Below the pieces are notes generated by a model. It did no database searches. It was not told where the DNA came from and saw only the letters and a program-made list of their open reading frames with translations. 64,000 nucleotides of DNA from Flammeovirga yaeyamensis (GTDB lineage: Bacteria > Bacteroidota > Bacteroidia > Cytophagales > Flammeovirgaceae): positions 300,001-364,000 of the forward strand of contig NZ_CP076132.1 of the NCBI RefSeq assembly GCF_018736045.1. Reading direction: 5' to 3'. Below, in pieces: positions 33,313-43,500 of this stretch. A program made the translations under genes and the position numbers. Within the stretch, counting starts at the first letter, position 1. Each line of letters starts with the position of its first letter.

Positions 33313-35928
33313 TTAAGATAAAAGCTTTTTTAGTTCATTCAACTTCATCATAGCATCCAAAGGAGTCATGGTATTGATATCCAATTGTTCCATTTCTTCC
33401 TTTAATTTTTTAGCTACAGGGTCCGAAGCTGTATCAAATATAGAAAGTTGATAATTCTCTTTCGGAACCTCTTTGATTTTTTCTTTATTTTTTTCCTTTC
33501 TTTTATCTTTTTCTAGGTGATCAAGAATTTCTTCAGATCTTCTCACCACATTATTCGGCATTCCGGCCAATTGAGCTACATGAATACCGAAACTGTGTTC
33601 ACTTCCTCCTTCCTTCAGTTTTCTCAAGAAGATAATTTTCTTCTGATATTCTTTTACAGATACATTGAAGTTTTTGATACGAGGAAAATCTTCCGCCAAT
33701 TCATTCAACTCATGGTAGTGAGTGGCAAACAACGTCTTCGCTCTTGCTTTTTGATGATTATGCAGATACTCTACAATTGCCCATGCAATAGACACACCGT
33801 CGTATGTACTTGTTCCACGACCAATTTCATCCATTAAGACCAAAGACCTATCAGATATATTGTTTAGAATACTCGCTGTCTCCGTCATTTCTACCATAAA
33901 TGTAGATTCACCTTTCGATAAGTTATCTGAGGCACCTACTCTGGTAAATACTTTATCTACAATACCAATATTGGCTCCTTTTGCCGGAACAAACGATCCC
34001 ATCTGTGCCATCAAAACAATTAAAGCTGTCTGACGAAGCAATGCGGATTTACCCGACATGTTAGGCCCGGTAATCACCATGATCTGTTGTTCTTGATTGT
34101 CCAAGAAGACATCGTTAGGAATATAAGGATCATCGGCGGATAATTGTCTTTCAATCACCGGGTGACGTCCTTCTTTAATATCCAACGCCTGATCGTCTGT
34201 AATATTCGGACGAACATATTGATATTCGATCGCATTAATAGCAAACGAAAGCAAGCAGTCGATTTTAGCTAAAGTGGAAGCCGTTTGCTTAATAGGAGTG
34301 ATGTACTTATTGGCTGAGTGCACCAAATCCATAAAGATTTTATTCTCAATTACCGAAATCTGTGATTCCGCATTCAGAATTTTTTCTTCGTATTGTTTTA
34401 ATTCCTCCGTAATGTATCGCTCTGCATTGACCAATGTCGATTTACGAATCCACTCTTGAGGTACTTTATCTCTATGCGTATTTCGAACTTCTAAATAGTA
34501 GCCGAATACTTTATTATAACCAATTTTTAAGGATGGAATTCCCGTACGCTCACTTTCTCTTTCCTGAATTTTCTGAAGGAAATCCTTGCCAGAATGAGAG
34601 ATCATACGTAATTCATCCAAATCTTTATCTACCCCTTCTCGGATCATGTTTCCTTGAGCAGGGTTGATAGGAGGATTGTCTTGTAATTGTTGCTCGATAC
34701 GTTCGACAAGCACATCACAAGTATTGATATGATCAGCAATCTCTTTAATTTCGGAAGCCTGACAAGTCGATAACAACTTTTTGATAGGTGCCGAATGTTG
34801 TAAAGCCTTTTTGATATAGACTAATTCTCTTGGATTGACTCTTCCAACCGCCACTTTTGATATCAAACGCTCAATATCATTTACTTGTCTTAAATGAGCT
34901 AAGACATCTTCTGCCGTGTCTTCATTTTCTACAAAGTAATCGACTACAGCTAAACGATGATCAATACTTTTCTTGTCTTTAAGAGGGAGTACTGTCCATT
35001 TTTTCATCAATCGTGCTCCCATAGGAGTCACACATCGATCTAGAATATCAATTAAAGGAATACCACCATCGTTCTGAGGGTAAATCAACTCCAAACTTCT
35101 TGCAGTAAACTTATCCAACCAAACATATTTATCTTCTTGAATCCTACTGATCTGATGAATATGTTCGATCTGATGATGTTCCGTCAGCTCTAAATAATTT
35201 AAAATCGCACCCGCAGCGATAATCGCAAGAGGAAGATTTTCAATACCAAATCCTTTTAAGTTTTTTGTCTTAAAATGACCAGTTAATTTCTCATAAGCAT
35301 ATTCAGAAGTGTACACCCAATCGTCCTGACGGAAAGTAGGGTAGGCATCACCAAAAAGTTCTTTATATTTTTCTTGATCGTTTCGGCAATACAAAACTTC
35401 CGAAGGAGCAAATCCTTGAAGTAGTTTATCAATATAATTTTGATCGCCTTGAGCAACGAAAAACTCACCAGTCGAAATATCAAGGAAAGAAATACCTAAA
35501 TGATCTTTCACAATATGTACTGCACACAAATAGTTATTTTGTTTTACGTTCAGTACATTATCATTCATAGAAACACCAGGAGTTACTAACTCTGTAATAC
35601 CTCTTTTAACAACACCTTTTGCTGTTTTAGGATCTTCTAATTGGTCTACAATAGCAACTCTTTGCCCTGCTTTTACCAATTTTGGTAGATAGGTATCTAA
35701 AGAATGATGCGGAAAACCTGCCAATGCCATTTCGGAAGCTGCTCCATTCGAACGCTTCGTTAAGACAATATCAAGAATTTTGCTAGCTGTGATGGCATCA
35801 TCACCAAATGTCTCATAAAAATCACCTACACGAAACAGTAACATCGCTGTCGGATGCTTTGCCTTAATCGCATTAAACTGTTTCATCATTGGAGTTTCCT
35901 TCTTCGCTTTAGATTTCCCTTTCGCCAA
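33313..35928 (-). CDS. mutS: DNA mismatch repair protein MutS
   Basis: An 871-residue MutS1-type protein. The mismatch-binding Phe-x-Glu motif is present ([10 protein letters not shown]), followed by connector, lever and clamp domains, then the ATPase with Walker A GPNMSGKS and Walker [17 protein letters not shown], and a C-terminal helical tail. The start is a TTG at 35928 giving [17 protein letters not shown], which agrees with related N-termini; the alternative ATG at 35889 would lose the basic N-terminus. MutS recognises base mismatches and recruits MutL. Unusually for mutS, it heads an apparent operon with a DUF4199 gene and a glycosyltransferase gene. Confidence 0.95.
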   Translation of the reverse strand: MAKGKSKAKKETPMMKQFNAIKAKHPTAMLLFRVGDFYETFGDDAITASKILDIVLTKRSNGAASEMALAGFPHHSLDTYLPKLVKAGQRVAIVDQLEDPKTAKGVVKRGITELVTPGVSMNDNVLNVKQNNYLCAVHIVKDHLGISFLDISTGEFFVAQGDQNYIDKLLQGFAPSEVLYCRNDQEKYKELFGDAYPTFRQDDWVYTSEYAYEKLTGHFKTKNLKGFGIENLPLAIIAAGAILNYLELTEHHQIEHIHQISRIQEDKYVWLDKFTARSLELIYPQNDGGIPLIDILDRCVTPMGARLMKKWTVLPLKDKKSIDHRLAVVDYFVENEDTAEDVLAHLRQVNDIERLISKVAVGRVNPRELVYIKKALQHSAPIKKLLSTCQASEIKEIADHINTCDVLVERIEQQLQDNPPINPAQGNMIREGVDKDLDELRMISHSGKDFLQKIQERESERTGIPSLKIGYNKVFGYYLEVRNTHRDKVPQEWIRKSTLVNAERYITEELKQYEEKILNAESQISVIENKIFMDLVHSANKYITPIKQTASTLAKIDCLLSFAINAIEYQYVRPNITDDQALDIKEGRHPVIERQLSADDPYIPNDVFLDNQEQQIMVITGPNMSGKSALLRQTALIVLMAQMGSFVPAKGANIGIVDKVFTRVGASDNLSKGESTFMVEMTETASILNNISDRSLVLMDEIGRGTSTYDGVSIAWAIVEYLHNHQKARAKTLFATHYHELNELAEDFPRIKNFNVSVKEYQKKIIFLRKLKEGGSEHSFGIHVAQLAGMPNNVVRRSEEILDHLEKDKRKEKNKEKIKEVPKENYQLSIFDTASDPVAKKLKEEMEQLDINTMTPLDAMMKLNELKKLLS

Positions 35929-35960
35929 TGTGTTCCGTTAATTTAATTCACTTTTAGATC

Positions 35961-35982
35961 ACCAACTGTTACTTCAGTTGGT
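35961..35982 (-). promoter_or_regulatory. Hairpin in the mutS leader
   Basis: Perfect 8-bp stem ACCAACTG/CAGTTGGT (35961-35968 with 35975-35982), 6-base loop, between the predicted mutS promoter and the TTG start codon. Confidence 0.5.
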
Positions 35983-36002
35983 ACTCAATATACTTAAGTT
36001 GA

Positions 36003-36010
36003 CAAATTTA
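36003..36010 (-). promoter_or_regulatory. -7 element (TAAATTTG on minus strand) for mutS
   Basis: Exact TAnnTTTG match giving a predicted leader of about 70 bases ahead of the TTG start. Confidence 0.5.
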
Positions 36011-36080
36011 GGTAATGAGTGATTAACTAACTAATCAAATACAAGCTTAGAAATCAGAATTAGGTAACTTTTGAAATAAA

Positions 36081-36113
36081 AAAAAGGGATATCACAAAGT
36101 GAAGTCCCTTTTT
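36081..36113 (-). terminator. Orphan terminator-like hairpin in a divergent gap
   Basis: A 9-bp stem (36081-36089 with 36105-36113) followed on the minus strand by nine T. No annotated gene ends here: mutS starts downstream of it and the DHH gene points the other way. Confidence 0.6.
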
Positions 36114-36471
36114 CGCACGATCTTAACTAATCTACTACCTAATCAATTTTTATTATCCTTTGTTTATTCGAACGATTGATTAATAAAAAGGTTGTAGAAT
36201 TTCTTTTTTTTAACAAATTAGGTCTGTTTTTACCTTTTATTTCCAATTGTGAATTGAATTTAATTTAGATTTATTATTGCTTTAAAACCTTGAAGTTCTG
36301 TGGTTTAGTGTCAAAAAAAACTAAATAAAGTACATAAACAGGTTAGATAATTGATAATAAATTGATTAAGAGTACATTTTTTAAGACTTTTGTGTGCTAA
36401 TTCATATGCACCAGTATGATTTATTTGACGATTTGATTGTTTATGGTAATCATGCTACGAGAAATTAATTT

Positions 36472-37485
36472 ATGCATAATTTTAATACGCTTAAAGAATT
36501 CTTAGAAGAGCCAAGAAATGTGGTGATTATACCACATACTAAACCGGATGCCGACGCAATAGGGTCAGCTTTGGGTTTATCGTGGTATTTAAGAAAATTC
36601 GAGCATACAACAACTGTTCTTTCACCGAACGACTATCCTTCGTTTTTACATTGGATGCCTGGACATGAGGAAGTTGTTATTCATGATAAAGAAAACGCAG
36701 AGGCTTCAGAAGAAATAATTAATAATGCTGATGCCATTTTCTGTGTAGATTTTTCTGCCTTAAGTAGAATAGAAGATTTAGGTCCAATGGTTGAAAAGCA
36801 ATTGAGCAATAAAACCATTGTCATGATCGACCATCATAGAGGAAAAGTAGAATTCGCCGACTATGAACTTTGGGATATTGATGCTGCCGCTGCTGCTCAG
36901 TTGATTTATGAGTTTATAGATTTAGACGAAGGAACAAATAAAATTGACCAACGTATCGCAGCATGTTTATATGCAGGTATTGTTACTGATACTGGGTCGT
37001 TTAAATATCCTAGTGTAAGCAGCCGTACATTAAGAATTGCAGCTGCACTTAAAGATACAGGATTAGACACAGCTCGTCTTTACAATCTAATCTATGATAA
37101 TAATACAGAGACAAGATTACGTTTTCTTGGTCATGCATTAAAAGAAAATCTAACGTTTTGGCCAGAGTTAAATACTGGTTTCTTTACAGTTTCACAAGAC
37201 GATAGAGATCACTTTAAATTGCAGTCAGGAGATACAGAGGGATTGGTGAACTATGCACTATCTGTCAACGGAATCAAAATCGCTGCTATTTTTAAAGAAA
37301 AAGACGAAAGAGATGGAATTAAAGTATCTCTTCGCTCAATTGGAGATTTTTCTGTTGCCGATTTGGCTGCCGAACATTTTAATGGAGGTGGACACAAAAA
37401 CGCAGCAGGAGGCCGAGTGGACGGAATGACAATAGATGAGGCAGTAGTCTTGTTTAAGAAAGTTTTAGAAGAGAAACTGAAATAG
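36472..37485 (+). CDS. DHH-family phosphoesterase (NrnA-like)
   Basis: A 337-residue cytoplasmic protein with DHH motifs (HTKPDADAIGSALG, FCVDFSAL, MIDHHRG, ACLYAGIVTDTGSF) and the C-terminal DHHA1 signature GGGHKNAAGG. This matches NrnA-type proteins, which degrade nanoRNAs and dephosphorylate pAp in some bacteria, or hydrolyse cyclic dinucleotide products. The precise substrate is not deducible. It is 19 bases upstream of the first of three FKBP lipoprotein genes on the same strand, so co-expression with prolyl isomerases is likely. No exact -7 element was found in the large upstream gap. Confidence 0.88.
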   Translation: MHNFNTLKEFLEEPRNVVIIPHTKPDADAIGSALGLSWYLRKFEHTTTVLSPNDYPSFLHWMPGHEEVVIHDKENAEASEEIINNADAIFCVDFSALSRIEDLGPMVEKQLSNKTIVMIDHHRGKVEFADYELWDIDAAAAAQLIYEFIDLDEGTNKIDQRIAACLYAGIVTDTGSFKYPSVSSRTLRIAAALKDTGLDTARLYNLIYDNNTETRLRFLGHALKENLTFWPELNTGFFTVSQDDRDHFKLQSGDTEGLVNYALSVNGIKIAAIFKEKDERDGIKVSLRSIGDFSVADLAAEHFNGGGHKNAAGGRVDGMTIDEAVVLFKKVLEEKLK

Positions 37486-37504
37486 ATTTTTTATTGAACT
37501 AAAT

Positions 37505-38416
37505 ATGCAAATTACTAAAAAAATTGCAGTAGCTGCCCTTATGTTGGGAGCTGTTGCTTGTGCTAAGAAAACTCCTTCAGGGAAAGAGTTTAAAATTGTT
37601 GAAAGCGGAAATGGAGTGAAACCAATCGAAAACAATGTAGTAGAATTTAAATTCAGTATTTCTGATGATAAAGACTCAACATTATTCGAAAACTCTATGA
37701 TGGGTAGAGGTGAGTACGAAATGTTCGTTCTTCCTCCAGATTCAGTTTTCAAAAAAGCAATTGCTGAAGGTCAACAAATTGATCCAATTATCGAGATGTT
37801 AACAATGGCTCACGAGGGTGATTCAACTCAAATGTCTATTGTTGCTAAAGATTTCTTTGGTAAAATGTTACCTCCATTCGTAAAAGACAGCTTAGACGTA
37901 GTAAAAGTTGGTCTTCGTATCTCAAGAGTATTTGATAACAGAGAGGACTATACTCAAGTAAAAGAGGCTGAAATGGAAGCAGCTGCTGAAGCACAAAAAG
38001 CTACAGACGATAAAGTAATCACTGATTTCTTAACTGAAAACAAAATTGAAGGTGTTCAGAAAACAGAATCAGGTTTATATTACATCATCACTAAAGAAGG
38101 TAAAGGTGAGAACCCTACAGCAGGTGATAATGTAAAAGTACACTACACAGGTACATTATTAGATGGTTCTAAATTCGATTCATCTGTAGATCGCGGGCAA
38201 CCATTACCGTTTGTATTGGGTCAAGGTAGAGTAATCAAAGGTTGGGACGAAGGTATCGCTTTGTTAAACAAAGGGGCTAAAGCTACTTTGTATATCCCTT
38301 CTGGATTAGCTTACGGACCAAGAGCAATGGGTGCTCAAATTCCTGCCAATTCTGTTCTTAAATTTGACGTTGAGTTAGTTGACTTCACGAAAGCTGAAAC
38401 TCCTGCTTCAAAATAA
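37505..38416 (+). CDS. FKBP-type prolyl isomerase lipoprotein (first of three)
   Basis: A 303-residue lipoprotein (lipobox Cys19, GAVAC). Residues ~35-145 are a degenerate FKBP-like module; a helical linker follows; residues ~195-297 are a complete FKBP domain (VKVHYTGTLLDGSKFDSS, GRVIKGWDEG, YIPSGLAYGPRAMG). The intact domain should catalyse Xaa-Pro cis-trans isomerisation during folding of envelope proteins. Architecture is FkpA-like. In gliding Bacteroidota such lipoproteins include GldI, but I cannot assign that name by reading. It lies 19 bases after the DHH phosphoesterase gene and 176 bases before a second FKBP lipoprotein. Confidence 0.87.
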   Translation: MQITKKIAVAALMLGAVACAKKTPSGKEFKIVESGNGVKPIENNVVEFKFSISDDKDSTLFENSMMGRGEYEMFVLPPDSVFKKAIAEGQQIDPIIEMLTMAHEGDSTQMSIVAKDFFGKMLPPFVKDSLDVVKVGLRISRVFDNREDYTQVKEAEMEAAAEAQKATDDKVITDFLTENKIEGVQKTESGLYYIITKEGKGENPTAGDNVKVHYTGTLLDGSKFDSSVDRGQPLPFVLGQGRVIKGWDEGIALLNKGAKATLYIPSGLAYGPRAMGAQIPANSVLKFDVELVDFTKAETPASK

Positions 38417-38525
38417 TTTAAGGATTAAGATAAGTTTCTTAAATAGACTTATTTAATTATAACATATTTAAATACAGCAGATTTACCACTGTCAAGAGTG
38501 GTAAATTTGTTGTCATACAATAGGG

Positions 38526-38533
38526 TAGATTTG
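38526..38533 (+). promoter_or_regulatory. -7 element (TAGATTTG) for the second FKBP gene
   Basis: Exact TAnnTTTG match with a TTTG 16 bases upstream (38506-38509), about 60 bases ahead of the ATG at 38593. Confidence 0.5.
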
Positions 38534-38592
38534 TATTCCTCTAATTTGAGGTGAAATGATTGAAATCTAATTTAATAAAACCTACTTATCTT

Positions 38593-39717
38593 ATGAACAA
38601 TACTTACAACAAGTTCTTTAAATTTATTGCATCTGCAGGCTTCTTATTAGCCTTATCAGGATGTCTTAAAAATGACATTGTCGATTACGTAGCTCAGGAT
38701 ACTCAAACCCTGGAAAACTACTTGAACGATAATGATATTGAGTATTTCAAAACTTCATCATTAGGTTCAGGTTACGGAGTATACATTACTCCTAACGCGG
38801 GAATCCTTTTCCCACCTGCTAAACCAGACGAAAGTGGTCATGATACACGTATTATTGAAACTACTCTAGACCTTAGAAGATTTGATCAATCGCTTATCGG
38901 TAACGAACAAGTTGATACTGATCCTGATAACTTGGTTACACAAGTTTTCTTAAAAGATTCTACATATACTTTTGCAATGCGTAGAGGTGCAATTTGCTTA
39001 GGCTACATGGATGCAGTAATTAATCTAAATGGTATTGAAGTACCAGAAAGAGTTTATATTCCATCTTATTTAGCATTTGGAGGTACGGCTTCTACAGGTA
39101 TTGGATTAGAATTCAATGATATTGTTACAGCTGAGAATCTAAAAATTAAAGCTGTGAGAAATGTGTACACTCAAGCAGAACACGAAAAGCAATTGGCAAT
39201 TACTTATGCAAAAGATTCTTTAGGGATTAATGTAGATGTATCAGATACTTTATTCACAAACAAATCTATTGTTGAAGAAGAATATGGTAAAGATGGTCAA
39301 TTACTTGAGTTACCAGATTACATCGTTAAAAAGGTAGTAACAGAAGGATCAGGTGATGTGATTGCAGCAGGAGATACAGTTAATGTTCGTTACGAAGGTA
39401 AATTTATCGGTGTAACATCGCCTAATAGAGAAAATATCGTATTTGATTCTAATGAAGATGCTGATTCTCCATTAAATGTTGTAGTTTACGAAAGTAGTAA
39501 AGATGCTAATGATAGCAACGCTTCATCTCAAGTAATTAATGGTTGGTACAAAGCATTAAGAACAATGAAAAAAGGAGAAACTGCTATCTTTGTATTACCA
39601 TCGCATACTGCGTATTGGGATACTGGTGATAACGCACAAACTTTTGATTTGTTCAAAAAAATCCGTCCTTTCAAAACGTTGGTTTTTGAAATCACTGTGG
39701 AAGCAGACGAAGATTAA
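38593..39717 (+). CDS. FKBP-type prolyl isomerase lipoprotein (second)
   Basis: A 374-residue lipoprotein (lipobox Cys24, ALSGC). I use the ATG at 38593 because it begins the signal peptide; the frame extends upstream to a TTG at 38560. It carries two FKBP-like modules: residues ~85-200, divergent, with YIPSYLAFGG; and residues ~255-370 with AAGDTVNVRYEGKF, VINGWYKALRTMKKG and FVLPSHTAYWDTG. Both lack parts of the canonical active-site aromatic set, so chaperone or binding activity may dominate over isomerisation. It has its own -7 element and is 26 bases upstream of the third FKBP gene. Confidence 0.8.
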   Translation: MNNTYNKFFKFIASAGFLLALSGCLKNDIVDYVAQDTQTLENYLNDNDIEYFKTSSLGSGYGVYITPNAGILFPPAKPDESGHDTRIIETTLDLRRFDQSLIGNEQVDTDPDNLVTQVFLKDSTYTFAMRRGAICLGYMDAVINLNGIEVPERVYIPSYLAFGGTASTGIGLEFNDIVTAENLKIKAVRNVYTQAEHEKQLAITYAKDSLGINVDVSDTLFTNKSIVEEEYGKDGQLLELPDYIVKKVVTEGSGDVIAAGDTVNVRYEGKFIGVTSPNRENIVFDSNEDADSPLNVVVYESSKDANDSNASSQVINGWYKALRTMKKGETAIFVLPSHTAYWDTGDNAQTFDLFKKIRPFKTLVFEITVEADED

Positions 39718-39743
39718 TAAAATCAGTCAATTTTTATAAAACT

Positions 39744-40298
39744 ATGCAAATTCGCATTCCATATTTATTTTTAGTATTCGCTGCTTGTTTCAGCATCTTT
39801 TCTTGTACAACAAAAACGGAAGTACTTGAAGAAATAAACGAAGAAGCTGCCGAAGATTTTTTAATCAGACAATACATTGTTGCGGATAGTGTATTTGTTG
39901 CAGATAATGATAGCGAAGTAGATCAATACTTTAAGTTTGGTGTGTATATGACATCAACTGGTACGACTACTGGAGAGCCTATTAACCCGGATAGAAAAAT
40001 CTCTTTTGGTGATTCTATTCACGTAACTTATACGGGTTGGGTAATGGGACCTGAAGCTGTTCCTTTTGATAGTAATGTTTTAACAGGTGTTCCTTTTGAA
40101 ATAGTACTTGGAAAAACTTCTGTTATCGAAGGGTGGAATATTGCATTGTTTGAAATGCACGAGCATGAAAAAACGAAGGTAGTCATTCCTTCAACTTATG
40201 GATACGGTGTGGCCGGGAGTCCTCCAAGTATTCCAGGTAGATCATCATTAGTATTTACCATGCAAGTGGATAGTTTATGGAAAACAGACGAACAATAA
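39744..40298 (+). CDS. FKBP-type prolyl isomerase lipoprotein (third)
   Basis: A 184-residue lipoprotein (lipobox Cys21, SIFSC) with one FKBP domain at about residues 85-180: SFGDSIHVTYTGWVMG, VPFEIVLGKTSVIEGWNIAL, and VVIPSTYGYGVAGSPPSIPG. The arrangement fits a small periplasmic folding helper. It is the last gene of the FKBP cluster, 26 bases after the second, and is followed by a strong hairpin terminator at 40319-40354. Close relatives of this size include gliding-associated GldI, but this is a guess from context. Confidence 0.85.
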   Translation: MQIRIPYLFLVFAACFSIFSCTTKTEVLEEINEEAAEDFLIRQYIVADSVFVADNDSEVDQYFKFGVYMTSTGTTTGEPINPDRKISFGDSIHVTYTGWVMGPEAVPFDSNVLTGVPFEIVLGKTSVIEGWNIALFEMHEHEKTKVVIPSTYGYGVAGSPPSIPGRSSLVFTMQVDSLWKTDEQ

Positions 40299-40318
40299 AG
40301 TCTAAGAAATAAATGAAA

Positions 40319-40354
40319 AACCGAAGAAAACTCTGATTTTCTTCGGTTTTTTTT
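40319..40354 (+). terminator. Intrinsic terminator after the FKBP cluster
   Basis: Perfect 12-bp stem (40319-40330 with 40337-40348) and a T run. Confidence 0.88.
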
Positions 40355-40406
40355 GCTTCATAGTAAAAAATGTGAATAATCATATATATCTTCTATCTAG
40401 TAACTA

Positions 40407-40435
40407 TTGAAAATCGTTTAATTACATTAAATTTG
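40407..40435 (+). promoter_or_regulatory. secA promoter
   Basis: -33 TTG at 40407-40409 and -7 TAAATTTG at 40428-40435, 18 bases apart. The predicted start near 40440 leaves a leader of about 65 bases. Confidence 0.6.
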
Positions 40436-40504
40436 TTGCGATTATCTAAGCACTAAAATAGGTAGTCAGTTCAATCGTTAAGATCATACAATTAAAATAC
40501 ATAT

Positions 40505-43500
40505 ATGTTAGATTCCATAACCAAATTATTTTCAAAGGTTTTTGGTACAAAATCAGAAAGGGACCTAAAGAAAATTACCCCTTATCTTGATAAAATTAAT
40601 ACTGAATATCAAAAGCTTCAAAATATTTCCGATGATGAGTTAAGAGCTAAGACTGCTTATTTCATCGATTATATTGAGCAAGGATTACAAGGTATCGACA
40701 AGCAAATTGGTGATTTAAAAGAGTCAGTTGAAAACGATCCAAAATTGGATTTGGCTTTCAAGGACAAAGCTTTTAAAGATATTGATAAGCTAAAGAAAGA
40801 CCGAAATGAGAAATTAGAAGAAATTTTAATGGACCTTTTACCTCAAGCGTTTGCTGTAGTAAAAGAAACAGGTCGTAGATATACAGAAAATAAAGCAATA
40901 ACTGTTACTGCATCGGATTATGACCGTGAAATGGCGGCAAAATACGAGAACGTAACCATCGATGGAGATAAAGCTACTTGGTCAAACAAGTGGTTGGCTG
41001 CAGGTAACGAAGTAGAATGGAACATGATCCACTACGATGTACAGTTATTGGGTGGTATTTTCCTTCACCAAGGTAAAGTAGGTGAAATGATGACGGGTGA
41101 AGGTAAAACACTCGTAGGTACATTGCCAGCTTACCTTAACGCATTGGCTAAGCGTGGTGTTCACGTTGTAACTGTGAACGACTACCTTGCAAAGCGTGAC
41201 TCGGAATGGAATGCTCCTTTATTCCAATTCCATGGTTTATCGGTAGATTGTATCGATAAGCACCAACCAAACTCTGAATCAAGAAGAAAAGCATATCGTT
41301 CTGATATCACTTATGGTACAAACAACGAATTCGGTTTCGATTACCTACGTGATAACATGGCGAGAGATAAGGACGATCTAGTGCAAAGAGAGCATCACTT
41401 TGCCATGATTGATGAGGTCGACTCTGTTCTTATTGACGACGCTCGTACTCCTTTGATTATCTCAGGTCCTGTACCTAAAGGCGATCAACAAGAAGAGTTT
41501 GCTGAATTAAGACCTAAAGTTCAAACATTGGTAGATGAGCAACGTAAGCAGGCTCAAAAAATGTTGAACGAGGCAAAGAAATTGATCAAAGAAGGTGATA
41601 AGACTCAAGGTGGTTTACAATTACTAAGAGTACATAGATCACTTCCAAAATATAAACCTCTAATTAAATTCCTTGGTGAAGAAGGAATGAAGCAATTGCT
41701 TCAAAAAGTGGAAGGCGAATACATGCAAGACAATAACCGTCGTATGCCTGAAGCGGATGAGCCTTTGTTATTCGTGATTGAGGAAAAGAACAATAGTGTG
41801 GAGCTGACTGAAAAAGGTATCAAAACCGTAACAGGTCACAACTCTCCAGACTTCTTTATTTTACCTGACTTGGCAACAGGTATTGGTAAAATTGAAAATG
41901 ATCCTGAGATGGAAGACGAAGCTAAAATTGAAGCAAAAGATGCTTTGATTGCGGACTTCGATACGAAATCTCAACGTATTCACTTAATGAAACAATTGCT
42001 TAAGGCTTATACTTTATTCGAAAAAGATGTAGACTACATCTTAGTAGACAATAAAGTGAAAATCGTCGATGAGCAAACAGGTCGTGTGATGGAAGGACGT
42101 CGTTATTCTGACGGTCTTCACCAGGCACTAGAAGCAAAAGAAAACGTAAAAATCGAAGATGCTACTCAGACGTATGCAACAGTAACGCTTCAAAACTACT
42201 TCCGCATGTACCATAAATTAACAGGTATGACGGGTACGGCAATTACTGAAGCAGGTGAATTCTGGGAAATCTACGAATTGGATGTAGTAACAGTTCCAAC
42301 TCACCGTCCGATTGTTCGTGCGGATAGAGAGGATTTTGTTTACAAAACTGTTCGTGAGAAATTCAACGCTGTAGCTGAAGAAGTATTGAAGTTGGTAGAA
42401 CAAGGACGTCCAGTGCTTGTGGGTACAACTTCAGTAGAAAACTCAGAGATCATGTCTCGTATGTTGAAGATGAGAGGTATTGAGCACCAAGTCTTAAACG
42501 CGAAACAACACGGTCGTGAAGCAGAGGTTGTAGCCAAAGCAGGTCAGTCAGGTGCAGTAACTATTGCAACCAACATGGCAGGTCGTGGTACGGATATTAA
42601 GTTACCTGTAGAAGTAAAAGAAGCAGGTGGTTTAGCAATTATCGGTACATCACGTCATGAATCACGTCGTGTAGACCGTCAGCTTAGAGGTCGTTCAGGT
42701 CGTCAAGGTGATCCAGGATCGTCTCAATTCTTCGTTTCATTGGAAGATAACTTGATGCGTTTGTTCGGTTCTGATCGTATTGCATCTGTAATGGATAGAT
42801 TAGGTTTGGAAGAGGGTGAAGTAATTCAGCACTCAATGATTACTAAATCTATCGAAAGAGCACAAAGAAAAGTAGAGGAAAACAACTTTGCTATTCGTAA
42901 ACGTCTACTAGAATATGATGACGTGATGAACTACCAAAGAGAGGTAATCTACCGTCGTCGTAGAAATGCTTTATTTGGAGATCGTCTTCAAGTAGATATC
43001 ATGAACTCATTCTTTGATGTTTGTGTAAATATCTCAGAAACTCACGTAGGTAACTACGAAGGATTCAAGTTAGATGCTTTAAAAATTCTTGGTGTAACCA
43101 CTCAGATTAGTGAAGAAGGATTCCAGGAACATAATGAAGAGTATTTAACTCAAGAATTATACAAAGAAGCATTAGAGCATTACAAGGCGAAAAATACATC
43201 GATTTGGGAGAAAGCAAAACCAATCTTCGAAAAAGTAAAAGAAGAAAGAGGTGGAGTAGTTGAAAACATCGTGATGCCATTTACGGATGGTAACAGAATG
43301 TTCCAAATCAATGTAAACCTTGAGAAAGCATTATCTTCTGACGGAGATGAGGTGAGTGCCGCTTTAGGTCAAAGTGCTACTTTAGCAGTAATCGACCACT
43401 TGTGGAAAGATCACTTACGTGAAATGGACGAGTTGAAACAACAAGTTCAAAACGCCGTTCACGAACAAAAAGATCCATTATTGATCTATAAATTTGAATC

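Larger units (their letters stand above)
35929..36471. other. Divergent intergenic region between mutS and the DHH phosphoesterase gene
   Basis: A 543-base AT-rich gap. It contains the mutS leader hairpin (35961-35982), the mutS -7 element (36003-36010) and an orphan terminator-like hairpin (36081-36113). The remaining ~360 bases show no open frame and no RNA family I recognise. Confidence 0.5.
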
